From Streptomyces sp. NRRL F-5122 (GTDB lineage Bacteria > Actinomycetota > Actinomycetes > Streptomycetales > Streptomycetaceae): 64,000 nucleotides of DNA. Positions 34,352 to 43,788 of this stretch are shown here, one piece after another. The notes below the pieces were generated by a model that saw only the letters and a program-made list of their open reading frames with translations, ran no database searches and had not been told where the DNA came from. The DNA is taken from the NCBI RefSeq assembly GCF_001507435.1, contig NZ_LMWH01000243.1, positions 248,001-312,000 of the forward strand, given 5' to 3'. The translations under genes were made by a program, and so were the position numbers. Each line of letters begins with the position of its first letter. Within the stretch, counting starts at the first letter, position 1.

Positions 34352-34746
34352 CCCAGCACCAGCCGTCCGGCCATCTCGCCGAGCCGGATGCGGGCGAGGG
34401 CGAGGTTGCCCTCCGCGCGGGCCAGCCAGAGGTGCAGGAAGACGCTGCTGTCGAAGGTGGTCGGGACGAACCGCAGCAGGTGGTAGCTGTCCCGGTTGGC
34501 GATGATCAGGTCCTCGACCGGGCACGCCTCGCCGGACCAGCCGGCGTCGTCCTCCGGAGCGAACGCACGGTGTTCGGCGGCGAGCCGGGCCAGTTCCGCC
34601 GCCTCCGCCGCGGTGGTCTCGTGGTCACCGCCGGGCGAGTCCCCGACCGTGCCCAGGGCGAGCCCGCTGGTCCAGTCGACCACCGAGGCACCCCGGGCAC
34701 CGGGCAGTCGCATGGCTTCCAGTAGGCACTCGTCGATTCCGGGCAC
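34348..34746 (-). CDS. Roadblock/LC7 domain protein (first gene of operon)
   Basis: 132 residues, one roadblock domain: CLLEAMRLPGARGASVVDW, TSGLALGTVGD, an insert rich in Asp/Glu, then VEDLIIANRDSYHLLRFVP and VFLHLWLARAEGNLALARI. It starts at a GTG with GGGAGGGGAG upstream. The promoter must lie in 34747-34969. The four-gene unit contains no GTPase or histidine kinase, unlike Streptomyces conservons. Confidence 0.85.
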   Translation of the reverse strand: MPGIDECLLEAMRLPGARGASVVDWTSGLALGTVGDSPGGDHETTAAEAAELARLAAEHRAFAPEDDAGWSGEACPVEDLIIANRDSYHLLRFVPTTFDSSVFLHLWLARAEGNLALARIRLGEMAGRLVLG

Positions 34747-34969
34747 CGTGGCTCCCCTCCCGCCTCGGGTTCGGCTGAGTGACGAAGAGGCTACGCAACG
34801 TGTGCGTGAGGGGTGAGGGATCTGGCATTTTCCGGTGGAACATGCAGCCGCCCCGCTAGGGTGGGTCGGCTGTGCACACCTATGGGGGTGTCGGGGCCGG
34901 TATGACGTCCGTCCACCGGCGTGTGCTCATGCGGCCGATGGGAGCGCTCGACCCGGGGCGTGCGACTCC

Positions 34970-36349
34970 TCAGAGCGCCGTGAGCGCGCCCGTGTGGCCT
35001 CCACCCGACTCCGCCACGACCTCCTCGAGGGTCTGCGGTTCCCGTACGACGGCGAACCGGATGCCGCCGTCCGCGCCCGGCGCGTAGCCGTACACGCCGG
35101 GCCGGGTGAGGGAGTTGTACGCGTAGTGATGGGCGAAGTAGTACGCCCCGGTGTCCGGCGCCGCAGCGTGGTCGCCCTGTTCCAGCAGCGGCAGCGCCTG
35201 CCCCGTGGCCAGCAGGTCGCCCGCGAAGCACGCCGGTCCGGCCACGTCCTGGACCACCTCGGGTCCCTCCTTGGGGCGCCCCTTCGCGTCGTACGCCAAA
35301 ATCCGCAGCGGCCATGACGCCGGTGCGTAGACCGTGCGGGTGGCCACCTGGACACCGGCGTGCGTGACCGCGACCGCCCGGCCGCCCGCACGCTTGGTGT
35401 ACTCCACCCGGGCCACCACGGTGCCGTGCTTGGCGAGCAGCGATCGCCCGAACTCGGTGACCAGCCCGTACCGCCCGTCGAACAGCCCGGGCACGGCCTC
35501 CGCCAGCAGCCGTGCGTACTGGGCGTACGTCGGCGTCGTCACGTCGGAGGAGAAGTTGACCGGAAGTCCGCCGCCGATGTCGATCGTGTCGATCTGGCGC
35601 CGCCCGATCCGCCGGTTGATCTCCTCGGCGAGCGCGTAGGTCTCCGCGACGCCCCGCGCCATCAGCGAGAGCGGGATGCCCTGTGAGCCGGAGTGTGCGT
35701 GCAGCCGGGTCAGCCAGGGCCGCTCGGTGCAGGCGCGCACCAGCCATTCGCGCGCTCCCTCGTCCCGCAGCGCCACCCCGAACTTGGAGGTGGCGGTCGC
35801 CGTGGACAGCGCCTCGATCGCACCCACCCCGAGCTGCGGATTCACCCGGATCCCGAGAGGGGAGGACGTCTTCACCGCGCGGACCAGGCCGTCGATCCGC
35901 GCCAGCTCCTGCGGGTTGTCCGCGTTCACGGCGATGCCCAGCTCCAGCGCCTCCCGCAGCTCCGCGGGGGTCTTGGCGGGCGCGTCCAGCACGATGTGCT
36001 CAGGTGCGACGCCGGCCGCCCTGGCCAGGGCCAGCTCCCCGGCACTCGCCACCTCCGCACCGATACCGGCGGCCCGCAGCAGGGACAGCACCGGTACCAG
36101 CGGTGTCGCCTTCACGGCGAAGGCGTGCAGTACCGGGGTCCCCGGCGCGATGACCGCATCGAAGGCCGCCCGCAGCGCCGCCGCCGAGTCGCGGATGCCG
36201 GCGACGTCCAGGAGGCCGACGATGGGAGCGTCCGGCCCGAGCAGCCCCTGCTCGACCGCGGCGCGCACGGCCTCGTCCCGGCGTGCCACCCGCTCGGCGT
36301 CCTCGGGGTGTCCCTCTGCGCCGGTATGTCCCGTCCCGAAGCCTTTCAT
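34970..36349 (-). CDS. Fold-III PLP-dependent decarboxylase (diaminopimelate/ornithine decarboxylase-like)
   Basis: 459 residues with an alanine-racemase-fold barrel and C-terminal beta domain. The PLP lysine is in HAFAVKATPLVP; the glycine phosphate loop is DTIDIGGGLPVNF; the catalytic cysteine lies in PACFAGDLL, equivalent to CESGD of LysA; EFGRSLL follows the pattern of substrate/PLP contacts. A lysA proper is expected elsewhere, so this is a paralog of unknown substrate. Placed divergent from hutU with a 190-base shared promoter region. The start is uncertain: the ATG at 36349 has only a weak ribosome binding site and a GTG two codons upstream is possible. Confidence 0.82.
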   Translation of the reverse strand: MKGFGTGHTGAEGHPEDAERVARRDEAVRAAVEQGLLGPDAPIVGLLDVAGIRDSAAALRAAFDAVIAPGTPVLHAFAVKATPLVPVLSLLRAAGIGAEVASAGELALARAAGVAPEHIVLDAPAKTPAELREALELGIAVNADNPQELARIDGLVRAVKTSSPLGIRVNPQLGVGAIEALSTATATSKFGVALRDEGAREWLVRACTERPWLTRLHAHSGSQGIPLSLMARGVAETYALAEEINRRIGRRQIDTIDIGGGLPVNFSSDVTTPTYAQYARLLAEAVPGLFDGRYGLVTEFGRSLLAKHGTVVARVEYTKRAGGRAVAVTHAGVQVATRTVYAPASWPLRILAYDAKGRPKEGPEVVQDVAGPACFAGDLLATGQALPLLEQGDHAAAPDTGAYYFAHHYAYNSLTRPGVYGYAPGADGGIRFAVVREPQTLEEVVAESGGGHTGALTAL

Positions 36350-36442
36350 GTCCACCACCGTGTCCCCCGTCCCCGTGCCACTGTCTGTGGTCGTATCTCC
36401 AGCCAAACATCCCTGCCGCCACCACGCTGGCGCAAGAATGTA

Positions 36443-36471
36443 TTGACTAGTTCTATTCAGGTGGCCAGGAT
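36443..36471 (+). promoter_or_regulatory. Promoter of the hut operon with flanking inverted repeat
   Basis: TTGACT (36443-36448) and CAGGAT (36466-36471) are 17 bases apart, close to the Streptomyces housekeeping consensus. The inverted repeat TATTCA-N13-TGAATA (36454-36459 and 36473-36478) straddles the -10 and is a good repressor-site candidate. Confidence 0.55.
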
Positions 36472-36539
36472 GTGAATAACCACTGCAACAGTCCCCGCGC
36501 GCCCCCGGCCGCGTGCGGCCGTACCCCAGGAGGCAGACC

Positions 36540-38204
36540 ATGTCAGGACCCCGCCCCGTCCGAGCGCCGCGCGGCACGGAACTGAGCGCCCTGGGATGGC
36601 AGCAGGAGGCCGCCCTGCGGATGCTGCAGAACAATCTCGACCCCGAGGTCGCCGAGCACCCCGACAAGCTCGTCGTCTACGGCGGCACCGGCAAGGCCGC
36701 GCGCGACTGGCGCTCCTTCGACGCGATGATCCGCACGCTGAAGGGCCTCAAGCAGGACGAGACGATGCTCGTCCAGTCCGGCCGTCCCGTCGGCGTCATG
36801 CAGACCCACGAGTGGGCGCCGCGCGTGCTCCTCGCCAACTCCAACCTCGTCGGCGACTGGGCCAACTGGGAGGAGTTCCGCCGGCTGGAGGCCCTCGGCC
36901 TGACCATGTACGGGCAGATGACCGCCGGTTCGTGGATCTACATCGGCACCCAGGGCATCCTCCAGGGCACCTACGAGACGTTCGCCGCCGTGGCCGCGAA
37001 GAAGTTCGGCGGCACGCTCGCCGGCACCATCACCCTGACGGCCGGACTCGGCGGCATGGGCGGCGCCCAGCCGCTCGCCGTCACGATGAACGACGGCGTC
37101 GCGATCTGCATCGACTGCGACCCGCGTGCCATCGACCGCCGTATCGAGCACCGGTACCTGGACGTGAAGGCGGACTCGCTGGAGCACGCACTCCAGCTGG
37201 CCGTCGAGGCGCGCGACGCCCGCCGTCCGCTGTCCATCGGCCTCCTCGGCAACGCCGCCGACCTCCTGCCGCAGCTGCTCGCCATGAGCGCGCCCATCGA
37301 CATCGTCACCGACCAGACCTCGGCCCACGACCCGCTGGCGTACCTGCCGACCGGCATCGCCTTCGAGGACATGGCCGACGCCGCCGCCAAGGACTCGGCC
37401 GGTTTCACCACCCGCGCCCGTGAGTCGATGGCCAGGCACGTCGAGGCGATGGTCGGCTTCATGGACGCCGGAGCCGAGGTCTTCGACTACGGCAACTCGA
37501 TCCGCGGTGAGGCGCAACTGGCCGGGTACGACCGTGCGTTCGCCTTCCCCGGCTTCGTCCCCGCCTACATCCGGCCCCTGTTCTGCGAGGGCAAGGGCCC
37601 CTTCCGCTGGGCGGCGCTGTCCGGCGACCCGGCCGACATCGCGAAGACCGACCGGGCGATCCTCGAGCTGTTCCCCGAGAACGAGTCCCTCGCCCGCTGG
37701 ATCAAGATGGCCGGTGAGCGCGTCCACTTCCAGGGCCTGCCCGCACGCATCTGCTGGCTCGGCTACGGCGAGCGGGACAAGGCCGGTGAGCGGTTCAACG
37801 ACATGGTGGCGAGCGGTGAGCTCAGCGCGCCGATCGTCATCGGCCGCGACCACCTCGACTGCGGTTCCGTCGCCTCCCCGTACCGCGAGACCGAGGCGAT
37901 GCTGGACGGCTCGGACGCGATCGCGGACTGGCCGCTGCTCAACGCCATGGTGAACGTGGCGTCCGGTGCGTCGTGGGTGTCCATCCACCACGGCGGCGGG
38001 GTCGGCATGGGCCGGTCCATCCACGCCGGACAGGTCACCGTGGCCGACGGCACCGAGCTGAGCGGCGAGAAGATCCGCCGGGTCCTCACCAACGATCCGG
38101 GCATGGGCGTCATCCGGCACGTGGACGCCGGATACGACATCGCGGAGTCCGTGGCCGGGGAGCGGGGCGTGCGGGTTCCGATGCGCGAAGGTGACGACGC
38201 GTGA
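36540..38204 (+). CDS. hutU: Urocanate hydratase
   Basis: Second enzyme of histidine degradation, adding water to urocanate with a tightly bound NAD+, 554 residues. The sequence is near identical in style to bacterial urocanases: [32 protein letters not shown], the NAD-binding [15 protein letters not shown], the catalytic Cys in [12 protein letters not shown] and [19 protein letters not shown]. The ATG follows CAGGAGG. First gene of a four-gene operon; it overlaps the M20 gene by four bases (GTGA, 38201). Confidence 0.97.
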   Translation: MSGPRPVRAPRGTELSALGWQQEAALRMLQNNLDPEVAEHPDKLVVYGGTGKAARDWRSFDAMIRTLKGLKQDETMLVQSGRPVGVMQTHEWAPRVLLANSNLVGDWANWEEFRRLEALGLTMYGQMTAGSWIYIGTQGILQGTYETFAAVAAKKFGGTLAGTITLTAGLGGMGGAQPLAVTMNDGVAICIDCDPRAIDRRIEHRYLDVKADSLEHALQLAVEARDARRPLSIGLLGNAADLLPQLLAMSAPIDIVTDQTSAHDPLAYLPTGIAFEDMADAAAKDSAGFTTRARESMARHVEAMVGFMDAGAEVFDYGNSIRGEAQLAGYDRAFAFPGFVPAYIRPLFCEGKGPFRWAALSGDPADIAKTDRAILELFPENESLARWIKMAGERVHFQGLPARICWLGYGERDKAGERFNDMVASGELSAPIVIGRDHLDCGSVASPYRETEAMLDGSDAIADWPLLNAMVNVASGASWVSIHHGGGVGMGRSIHAGQVTVADGTELSGEKIRRVLTNDPGMGVIRHVDAGYDIAESVAGERGVRVPMREGDDA

Positions 38205-39424
38205 CCTTCCACAGCATGTGGACGGAGTTGCTGCCGATCGGCCGCAGCTCCGCCTCCGGCGGTTACCGCCGCTTCGCCTGGACGGCCGCCGACAGCGAGT
38301 GCCGGGCCTGGTTCGAGGAGCAGGCCCGGAGCCGCGGGCTCGCCCACGAGGTGGACCGGAACGGCAACCAGTGGGCCTGGCTGGGGGATCCCGCAGCGGG
38401 CGACGCCGTCGTCACGGGGTCGCACCTCGACTCCGTGCCCGACGGCGGCGCCTTCGACGGTCCCCTCGGGGTCGTGTCGTCCTTCGCGGCGCTCGACGAG
38501 CTGCGCGCGCGGGGCGTGGAGTTCCGCAGACCGCTCGCCGTCGTCAACTTCGGGGACGAGGAGGGCGCGCGGTTCGGGCTCGCCTGCGTCGGGTCGCGGC
38601 TGGCCGCCGGACAGCTCACCCGTGAACAGGCGCACCGGCTCACGGACGGCGACGGCGTCACGCTGGCGCAGGCCATGGAGGCCGCCGGCCACGACCCCGA
38701 CGCGATCGGGCCCGACCCGGAGCGACTCGGGCGTATCGGGGCGTTCGTCGAACTGCACATCGAGCAGGGCCGTGCCCTCGACCTCAGCGGGGACCCGGTG
38801 GGCGTGGCCAGCGCCATCTGGCCGCACGGGCGGTGGCGGTTCGACTTCCGGGGCGAGGCCAACCACGCCGGGACCACGCGCCTGGTCGACCGGCGCGACC
38901 CCATGCTGCCGTACGCCGAGACCGTGCTCGCCGCCCGCCGCGAGGCCGCACTCGCCGGTGCCGTCGCCACCTTCGGCAAGATCGCCGTCGAACCCAACGG
39001 CGTCAACGCCATCCCCTCGCTCGTCCGCGGCTGGCTCGACTCCCGCGCCGCCGACCAGGAGAGCCTCGACACCGTGCTGAGCGGGATCGAGAAGGCCGCC
39101 CGCGAGCACGCGGAAGCACACGGCGTCGACCTCGACGTCGTCCGTGAGTCCTTCACCCCCGTCGTGGAGTTCGACCACGTCCTGCGTGACGAACTCGCCC
39201 GCATCCTGGGCCGGGAGCAGGTGCGCGGACTCACCGTGCCCGTTCTGGGCACCGGTGCCGGGCACGACGCCGGGATCCTGTCCGGGACCGTCCCGACCGC
39301 CATGCTGTTCGTGCGCAACCCCACGGGCGTCTCGCACTCCCCGGCCGAGGACGCCGCCGAGGAGGACTGCGTCGCCGGTGTGACCGCACTCGCCGACGTA
39401 CTGGAAGGGCTGGTGTGCAGGTGA
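38201..39424 (+). CDS. M20-family amidohydrolase (allantoate amidohydrolase-like) in the hut operon
   Basis: 407 residues, Zn-dependent M20 / hydantoinase-carbamoylase type. Metal ligands are seen in [30 protein letters not shown] and FVELHIEQG, and [12 protein letters not shown] completes the site; the dimer-domain motif is [11 protein letters not shown]. The name suggests allantoate, but it sits between hutU and hutF with overlapping ends. HutF makes N-formylglutamate, and no HutG is present, so this enzyme probably removes the formyl group to give glutamate. That role is inferred from position. Confidence 0.88.
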   Translation: MTFHSMWTELLPIGRSSASGGYRRFAWTAADSECRAWFEEQARSRGLAHEVDRNGNQWAWLGDPAAGDAVVTGSHLDSVPDGGAFDGPLGVVSSFAALDELRARGVEFRRPLAVVNFGDEEGARFGLACVGSRLAAGQLTREQAHRLTDGDGVTLAQAMEAAGHDPDAIGPDPERLGRIGAFVELHIEQGRALDLSGDPVGVASAIWPHGRWRFDFRGEANHAGTTRLVDRRDPMLPYAETVLAARREAALAGAVATFGKIAVEPNGVNAIPSLVRGWLDSRAADQESLDTVLSGIEKAAREHAEAHGVDLDVVRESFTPVVEFDHVLRDELARILGREQVRGLTVPVLGTGAGHDAGILSGTVPTAMLFVRNPTGVSHSPAEDAAEEDCVAGVTALADVLEGLVCR

Positions 39425-40755
39425 CCCGGACGTACTGGCTGGAGCACGCCTGGCTCGACCCGGGCGTGGAGACGGGCGTCGCCCTCGAAGTGTCCGACGG
39501 CCGCGTCACCGCCGTCCGTACCGGCGTCGAAGCCCCGCCACCGGGCGCCGAGATCCTTCGCGGACTCACCCTCCCCGGGCTCGCCAACGCACACTCGCAC
39601 GCCTTCCACCGCGCCCTGCGCGGAGTGGTCCAGGTGGGCTCCGGCACCTTCTGGACCTGGCGCGAGGTCATGTACTCGGTCGCCGACCGGCTGACCCCCG
39701 AGACGTACCACGCACTCGCACGCGCCGTGTACGCGGAGATGGCGCTCGCCGGTGTCACCGCGGTCGGTGAGTTCCACTACCTGCACCACGCCCCGGGCGG
39801 CACCCCCTACGCCGACCCCAACGCCATGGGCGAGGCCCTCATCGACGCCGCCGCCGAGGCCGGCATCCGCATCACCCTGCTCGACGCCGCCTACCTCTCC
39901 TCCGGATTCGGGCAGCCGCCGAACCACCACCAGCTCCGCTTCTCCGACGGCACCGCGGAGCGCTGGGCCGAACGCTCCTCGGATCTGAAAGAGCGGGCGC
40001 ACGCACGGATCGGGGCCGCCGTGCACTCCGTACGGGCGGTTCCCGCGGGGCAGTTGGCGACGGTGGCACGCTGGGCCGAGGAACGGCGGGCCCCGCTGCA
40101 TGTGCACCTGTCCGAGCAGACGGCGGAGAACGACGCCTGCCACCGGGCCCACGGCTGCACACCCACGCGACTGCTCGCCGACCACGGAGTCCTCGGCCCG
40201 CGCACCACCGGTGTGCACAACACCCATCTCACCGACGAGGACATCCGGTTGATCGGGGCCGGCTCCACGGGCACCTGCATGTGCCCGACGACGGAGCGGG
40301 ACCTCGCCGACGGCATCGGCCCGGCCATGGCCCTGCAGGCGGCCGGCTCCCCCCTCTCGCTCGGCTCCGACAGCCACGCCGTCATCGACCTCCTCGAGGA
40401 GGCGCGCGCGATGGAGCTCGACGAGCGGCTGCGCACCCGCACCCGGGGTCACTGGACCGCGGCGAGCCTGCTGCGGGCTGCCTCCGCCGACGGGCACGCG
40501 GCGCTCGGCTGGCAGGACGCGGGCGTCCTGGAGCCCGGGGCGCTCGCCGACTTCACGACGATCGCGCTCGATTCGGTCAGGACCGCGGGACCGCCGCCGG
40601 GGCTGGGCGCCGAGACGGCGGTATTCGCCGCGACCGCGGCGGACGTGCGCCATACGGTCGTAGGCGGTCGGCATGTCGTGCGCGACGGGGCGCACACACG
40701 TCTGCCGGATGTACCACGGGCGCTGGCGGACGCCGTCCAGGCGCTGCGCTCCTGA
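39421..40755 (+). CDS. hutF: N-formimidoyl-L-glutamate deiminase
   Basis: Amidohydrolase-superfamily enzyme releasing ammonia from formiminoglutamate to give N-formylglutamate, 444 residues. Metal residues: [35 protein letters not shown], and [18 protein letters not shown]. The starting GTG at 39421 overlaps the M20 stop (GTGA); another GTG six bases earlier has slightly better ribosome-binding-site spacing. The hydrolase fold and EQT/SDSH motifs distinguish it from HutI. Third gene of the operon. Confidence 0.93.
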   Translation: MTRTYWLEHAWLDPGVETGVALEVSDGRVTAVRTGVEAPPPGAEILRGLTLPGLANAHSHAFHRALRGVVQVGSGTFWTWREVMYSVADRLTPETYHALARAVYAEMALAGVTAVGEFHYLHHAPGGTPYADPNAMGEALIDAAAEAGIRITLLDAAYLSSGFGQPPNHHQLRFSDGTAERWAERSSDLKERAHARIGAAVHSVRAVPAGQLATVARWAEERRAPLHVHLSEQTAENDACHRAHGCTPTRLLADHGVLGPRTTGVHNTHLTDEDIRLIGAGSTGTCMCPTTERDLADGIGPAMALQAAGSPLSLGSDSHAVIDLLEEARAMELDERLRTRTRGHWTAASLLRAASADGHAALGWQDAGVLEPGALADFTTIALDSVRTAGPPPGLGAETAVFAATAADVRHTVVGGRHVVRDGAHTRLPDVPRALADAVQALRS

Positions 40756-40790
40756 CACCCGAAACCGGCCCGGTCACCCACGAGGAACCC

Positions 40791-41966
40791 ATGAGCAGCA
40801 CGGTCATCACCAACATCGCCAGCCTGGTCACCAACGACCCCTCCCGCGAGAGCGCGGACTCCCCCCTCGGGCTGATCCAGCACGCGGCCGTCGTCATCGA
40901 CGGCGACCGCATCGCCTGGGTCGGTGAGTCGAGCAGCGCACCCGCCGCCGACAACCGGGTCGACGTCGGCGGCCGGGCGGTGATCCCGGGCTTCGTCGAC
41001 TCCCACTCGCACCTGGTCTTCGCGGGCGACCGCACGCAGGAGTTCAACGCCCGCATGTCGGGCCGCAGCTACTCGGCGGGCGGCATCCGCACCACCGTGG
41101 CCGCAACGCGGGCGGCGACGGACGGGGAACTGGAGGCCAACCTCGTCCGCTACCTCTCCGAGGCGCTCCGCCAGGGCACCACCACCTTCGAGACCAAGTC
41201 CGGCTACGGACTGACGGTCGAGGACGAGGCACGCGCGCTGCGCATCGCGTCCGCGCACACGGACGAGGTCACCTACCTCGGTGCCCACATCGTCTCCCCG
41301 GACTACGCCGACGACCCCGCCGGATACGTGGCGCTGGTCACCGGCGAGATGCTCGAGGCGTGTGCGCCGCACGCGCGGTGGATCGACGTCTTCTGTGAGA
41401 AGGGCGCCTTCGACGGGGACCAGGCCCGTGCGGTCCTGACCGCGGGGAAGCGCAGGGGACTGCAGCCCCGGGTCCACGCCAACCAGTTGTCGTACGGCCC
41501 GGGCGTCCAGCTGGCCGTGGAACTCGACGCTGCCAGCGCCGACCACTGCACGCATCTGACGGACGCCGACGTGGACGCGCTCGCCCAGGGCAGCACGGTC
41601 GCCACGCTCCTGCCCGGCGCCGAGTTCTCGACCCGCGCCGAGTGGCCGAACGCCCGCCGCCTCCTCGACGCGGGCGCGACGGTGGCGCTGTCGACGGACT
41701 GCAACCCGGGCTCGTCCTTCACGTCCTCGGTGCCGTTCTGCATCGCCCTGGCCGTCCGGGACATGGGCATGACCCCGGACGAGGCGGTCTGGTCGGCCAC
41801 CGCGGGCGGCGCCCGCGCCCTGCGCCGCACGGACGTCGGCCGGCTGGCCCCGGGCGCGTACGCGGACCTCGCGGTCCTCGACGCCCCGAGCCATGTCCAT
41901 CTGGCCTACCGGCCGGGCGTGCCCCTCGTCACCGAGGTGTGGCGGCGCGGCAGCCGCGTGGCCTGA
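40791..41966 (+). CDS. hutI: Imidazolonepropionase
   Basis: Opens the imidazolone ring to N-formimidoylglutamate, third step of histidine degradation, 391 residues. The family motifs are [15 protein letters not shown], the [15 protein letters not shown] signature, [12 protein letters not shown] with the metal His, and [11 protein letters not shown]. The ATG at 40791 follows GAGGAA. It is 35 bases after hutF and ends in a convergent hairpin. With hutU, the M20 enzyme and hutF it completes urocanate to glutamate; no hutH is in the operon. Confidence 0.95.
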   Translation: MSSTVITNIASLVTNDPSRESADSPLGLIQHAAVVIDGDRIAWVGESSSAPAADNRVDVGGRAVIPGFVDSHSHLVFAGDRTQEFNARMSGRSYSAGGIRTTVAATRAATDGELEANLVRYLSEALRQGTTTFETKSGYGLTVEDEARALRIASAHTDEVTYLGAHIVSPDYADDPAGYVALVTGEMLEACAPHARWIDVFCEKGAFDGDQARAVLTAGKRRGLQPRVHANQLSYGPGVQLAVELDAASADHCTHLTDADVDALAQGSTVATLLPGAEFSTRAEWPNARRLLDAGATVALSTDCNPGSSFTSSVPFCIALAVRDMGMTPDEAVWSATAGGARALRRTDVGRLAPGAYADLAVLDAPSHVHLAYRPGVPLVTEVWRRGSRVA

Positions 41967-42001
41967 CCGGGTGCGCGGGCCGGCGGCCTCAGCCGGTCAG
42001 G
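41962..42001. terminator. Shared hairpin containing two convergent stop codons
   Basis: CCTGACCGG (41962-41970) pairs with CCGGTCAGG (41993-42001). The hutI TGA (41964-41966) lies in the left arm and the TGA of the minus-strand gene (41997-41999) in the right arm. Confidence 0.65.
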
Positions 42002-43569
42002 AGGCCCCGGCCCGCCACCGCTGAGCCGTGCCGCCGGTCAGTGGCCGCAGCGACAGACCGCCGTCCTCGTCCGGGGTGAGCGCGGTCCCGACGGCGATCT
42101 CCGGGCGGACGACTCCGTCGTCGTCGACGGTGAAGCGGAGGTTCTGGCCGTTGCGGCCGTGGACGGAGTCGCAGTGCCAGATGCCCACGCCGTTGTCCAC
42201 CGAGCCGCGGCTGTCCAGGCAGAAGTCGGGATCGGCCGACGACTGCAGCACGCTGCGTCCGGAGTCGAAGCGCCACCGCTGGCTCGATGAGGACGTGCAG
42301 GGGACGACGGCCACGTCCGTGCCGTTGTCGAAGCCGTCGGCGACCTCCAGGCACAGGCCCGAGGCGGCGTTCACGACCTGTGCGAAGGAGCCGTCGGGCG
42401 CGTGTGCCGTGGGAGTGGGTTTCGGCGTCGGCTTCGGCGGCCTGGAACTCCTCGTCGGCGACGGGTGCTTGGAGGCGGCCGAGGACGAGGGCGACGGCGT
42501 CGGCGAGGCCGGGGGGTGCACCGAGACCGTCGCGGTGACGGTCACCGCGGGCGGCTGCCGCGGGGTGCCGACGGAGGCGTCCGCCGCGTGCCGGCCCGGC
42601 GTGCCCTGTGAGGACAGCAGGAAGACCAGCAGTGGTGCCAGGGCCAGGCCGAGGGCCGCCGAGGCCAGGGCGAGCCGGCGTCCGGGCGGCCAGGTCGCCT
42701 CGGCCGCTCGCGGATGGGCGGGCGGCTCGCTCGTGCCGTGCTCGACGTAGGCCGTGCCGCCCCACGGCAGCAGTCCCTCGGCCAGCGCGGTGCGCGGGGC
42801 GTCCCGCAGCGCGGTGAGTTCCTCGTAGGCGGCCGTGCAGTGCGCGCACCGGGCCATATGGGCGTGCAGGTCACCGCTGAACCGGGGGTTGTCGGGCCGT
42901 ACCGACTCCTCGATCAGCCGCCGGAAGTCCCCGCAACGCGGATCGTCCGAGGCGGCGAGACGGGACCTCAGACAGGCGTGGCCCATGGCGTTGAGCGCCT
43001 GTTCGGTGCCGTACTCCACGTCCTCCCGTCCGAGTCCGAGGAATCCCGCCGTCCTGTCCGCGCTCTCCCCCTCCACGACGCCGTACCAGATCAGGCCCTG
43101 GGTGCGGGAGGCCAGGGACTGGAACGCGGGGAGCACGGGCGGGACCGGACCGCCGGGGCCGGCCGTGTTCATCACCAGGAGCAGACCTGCGTCGAGGCCG
43201 GCGGCCCGCTCGTCCGTGGCCCACGACAGGGCCGACCGGACGGTCAGCAGCAGGAGTCGGTGCCGCCAGGGGAGGCCCGGGTCGATACCGCGCGCCGTCT
43301 CGCGCGCCGCGAGGGTGAGGGCCTGTCCGGCCAGTTGCCGCGCGGCCGGTTCGCTCGTGGTGCACAGTCGCGTAGGCCAGGACCGAGTGCCGGTGGCGGG
43401 TGCGCAGTTCCTGCAGTGCCTGGTACGAGGTCGCGGTGTCGGCGCGGAGCAACTCGGTGAGCCGTGCGTCGGACGGGCCGAAGGCCACGGCGCCCGCGGT
43501 GTCCGCTTCGGACGTCCCGGCCCCGGCTTCGGTCCCGGCGCCGCTGTCCGTCCCGTCGGCCCGAGTCAT
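41997..43569 (-). pseudogene. Sigma-region/zinc-finger/RICIN membrane protein, frameshifted by 2 bp
   Basis: Two overlapping frames together encode one family protein. N-terminal frame: MTRADG... to RHRHSVLAYA; then the frame shifts and resumes LCTTSEPAARQLAGQAL. Restoring one CG at 43369-43373 (CGCG to CGCGCG) rejoins them into about 524 residues. The product would have a sigma-factor-region-2-like N-terminus, a zinc-finger HMARCAHC of anti-sigma type, one membrane helix (ALGLALAPLLVFLL), a Pro/Ser/Thr/Lys wall linker, and a C-terminal RICIN-type beta-trefoil lectin (SGLCLEVADGFDNGT, QRWRFDSG). The start follows GAGGAGG. A sequencing error is possible. Confidence 0.8.
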
Positions 43570-43738
43570 CCGCCCGCCTCCTCGCACCCCGGCGACGCCG
43601 CTCGCCGCGCTCCTGACCTACCGACCAGTTTGGGGGTGACCATAGTGGTGGACCGAGGCCCGCGGGGAAAGAGGTTTCCCCGGGTAACAGGGGCGTCCCG
43701 ACGGCTGCGGCGCGGGACGTCCGGGCGCGGACAGCAGT

Positions 43739-43768
43739 CCGTCCGGTGCCCTTGCGGGCACCGGACGG
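43739..43768. terminator. Hairpin downstream of the sigma factor gene
   Basis: A perfect 13-bp stem (43739-43751 with 43756-43768) and a TTGC loop, 20 bases beyond the sigma stop on the minus strand. Confidence 0.8.
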
Positions 43769-43788
43769 AAGCGGTCACGTGGAGGCCG

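Noticed and set aside
38201..39424. Calling the M20 gene an allantoin-pathway enzyme
   Set aside because: No other allantoin genes are near, and it is embedded by overlaps in a hut operon.
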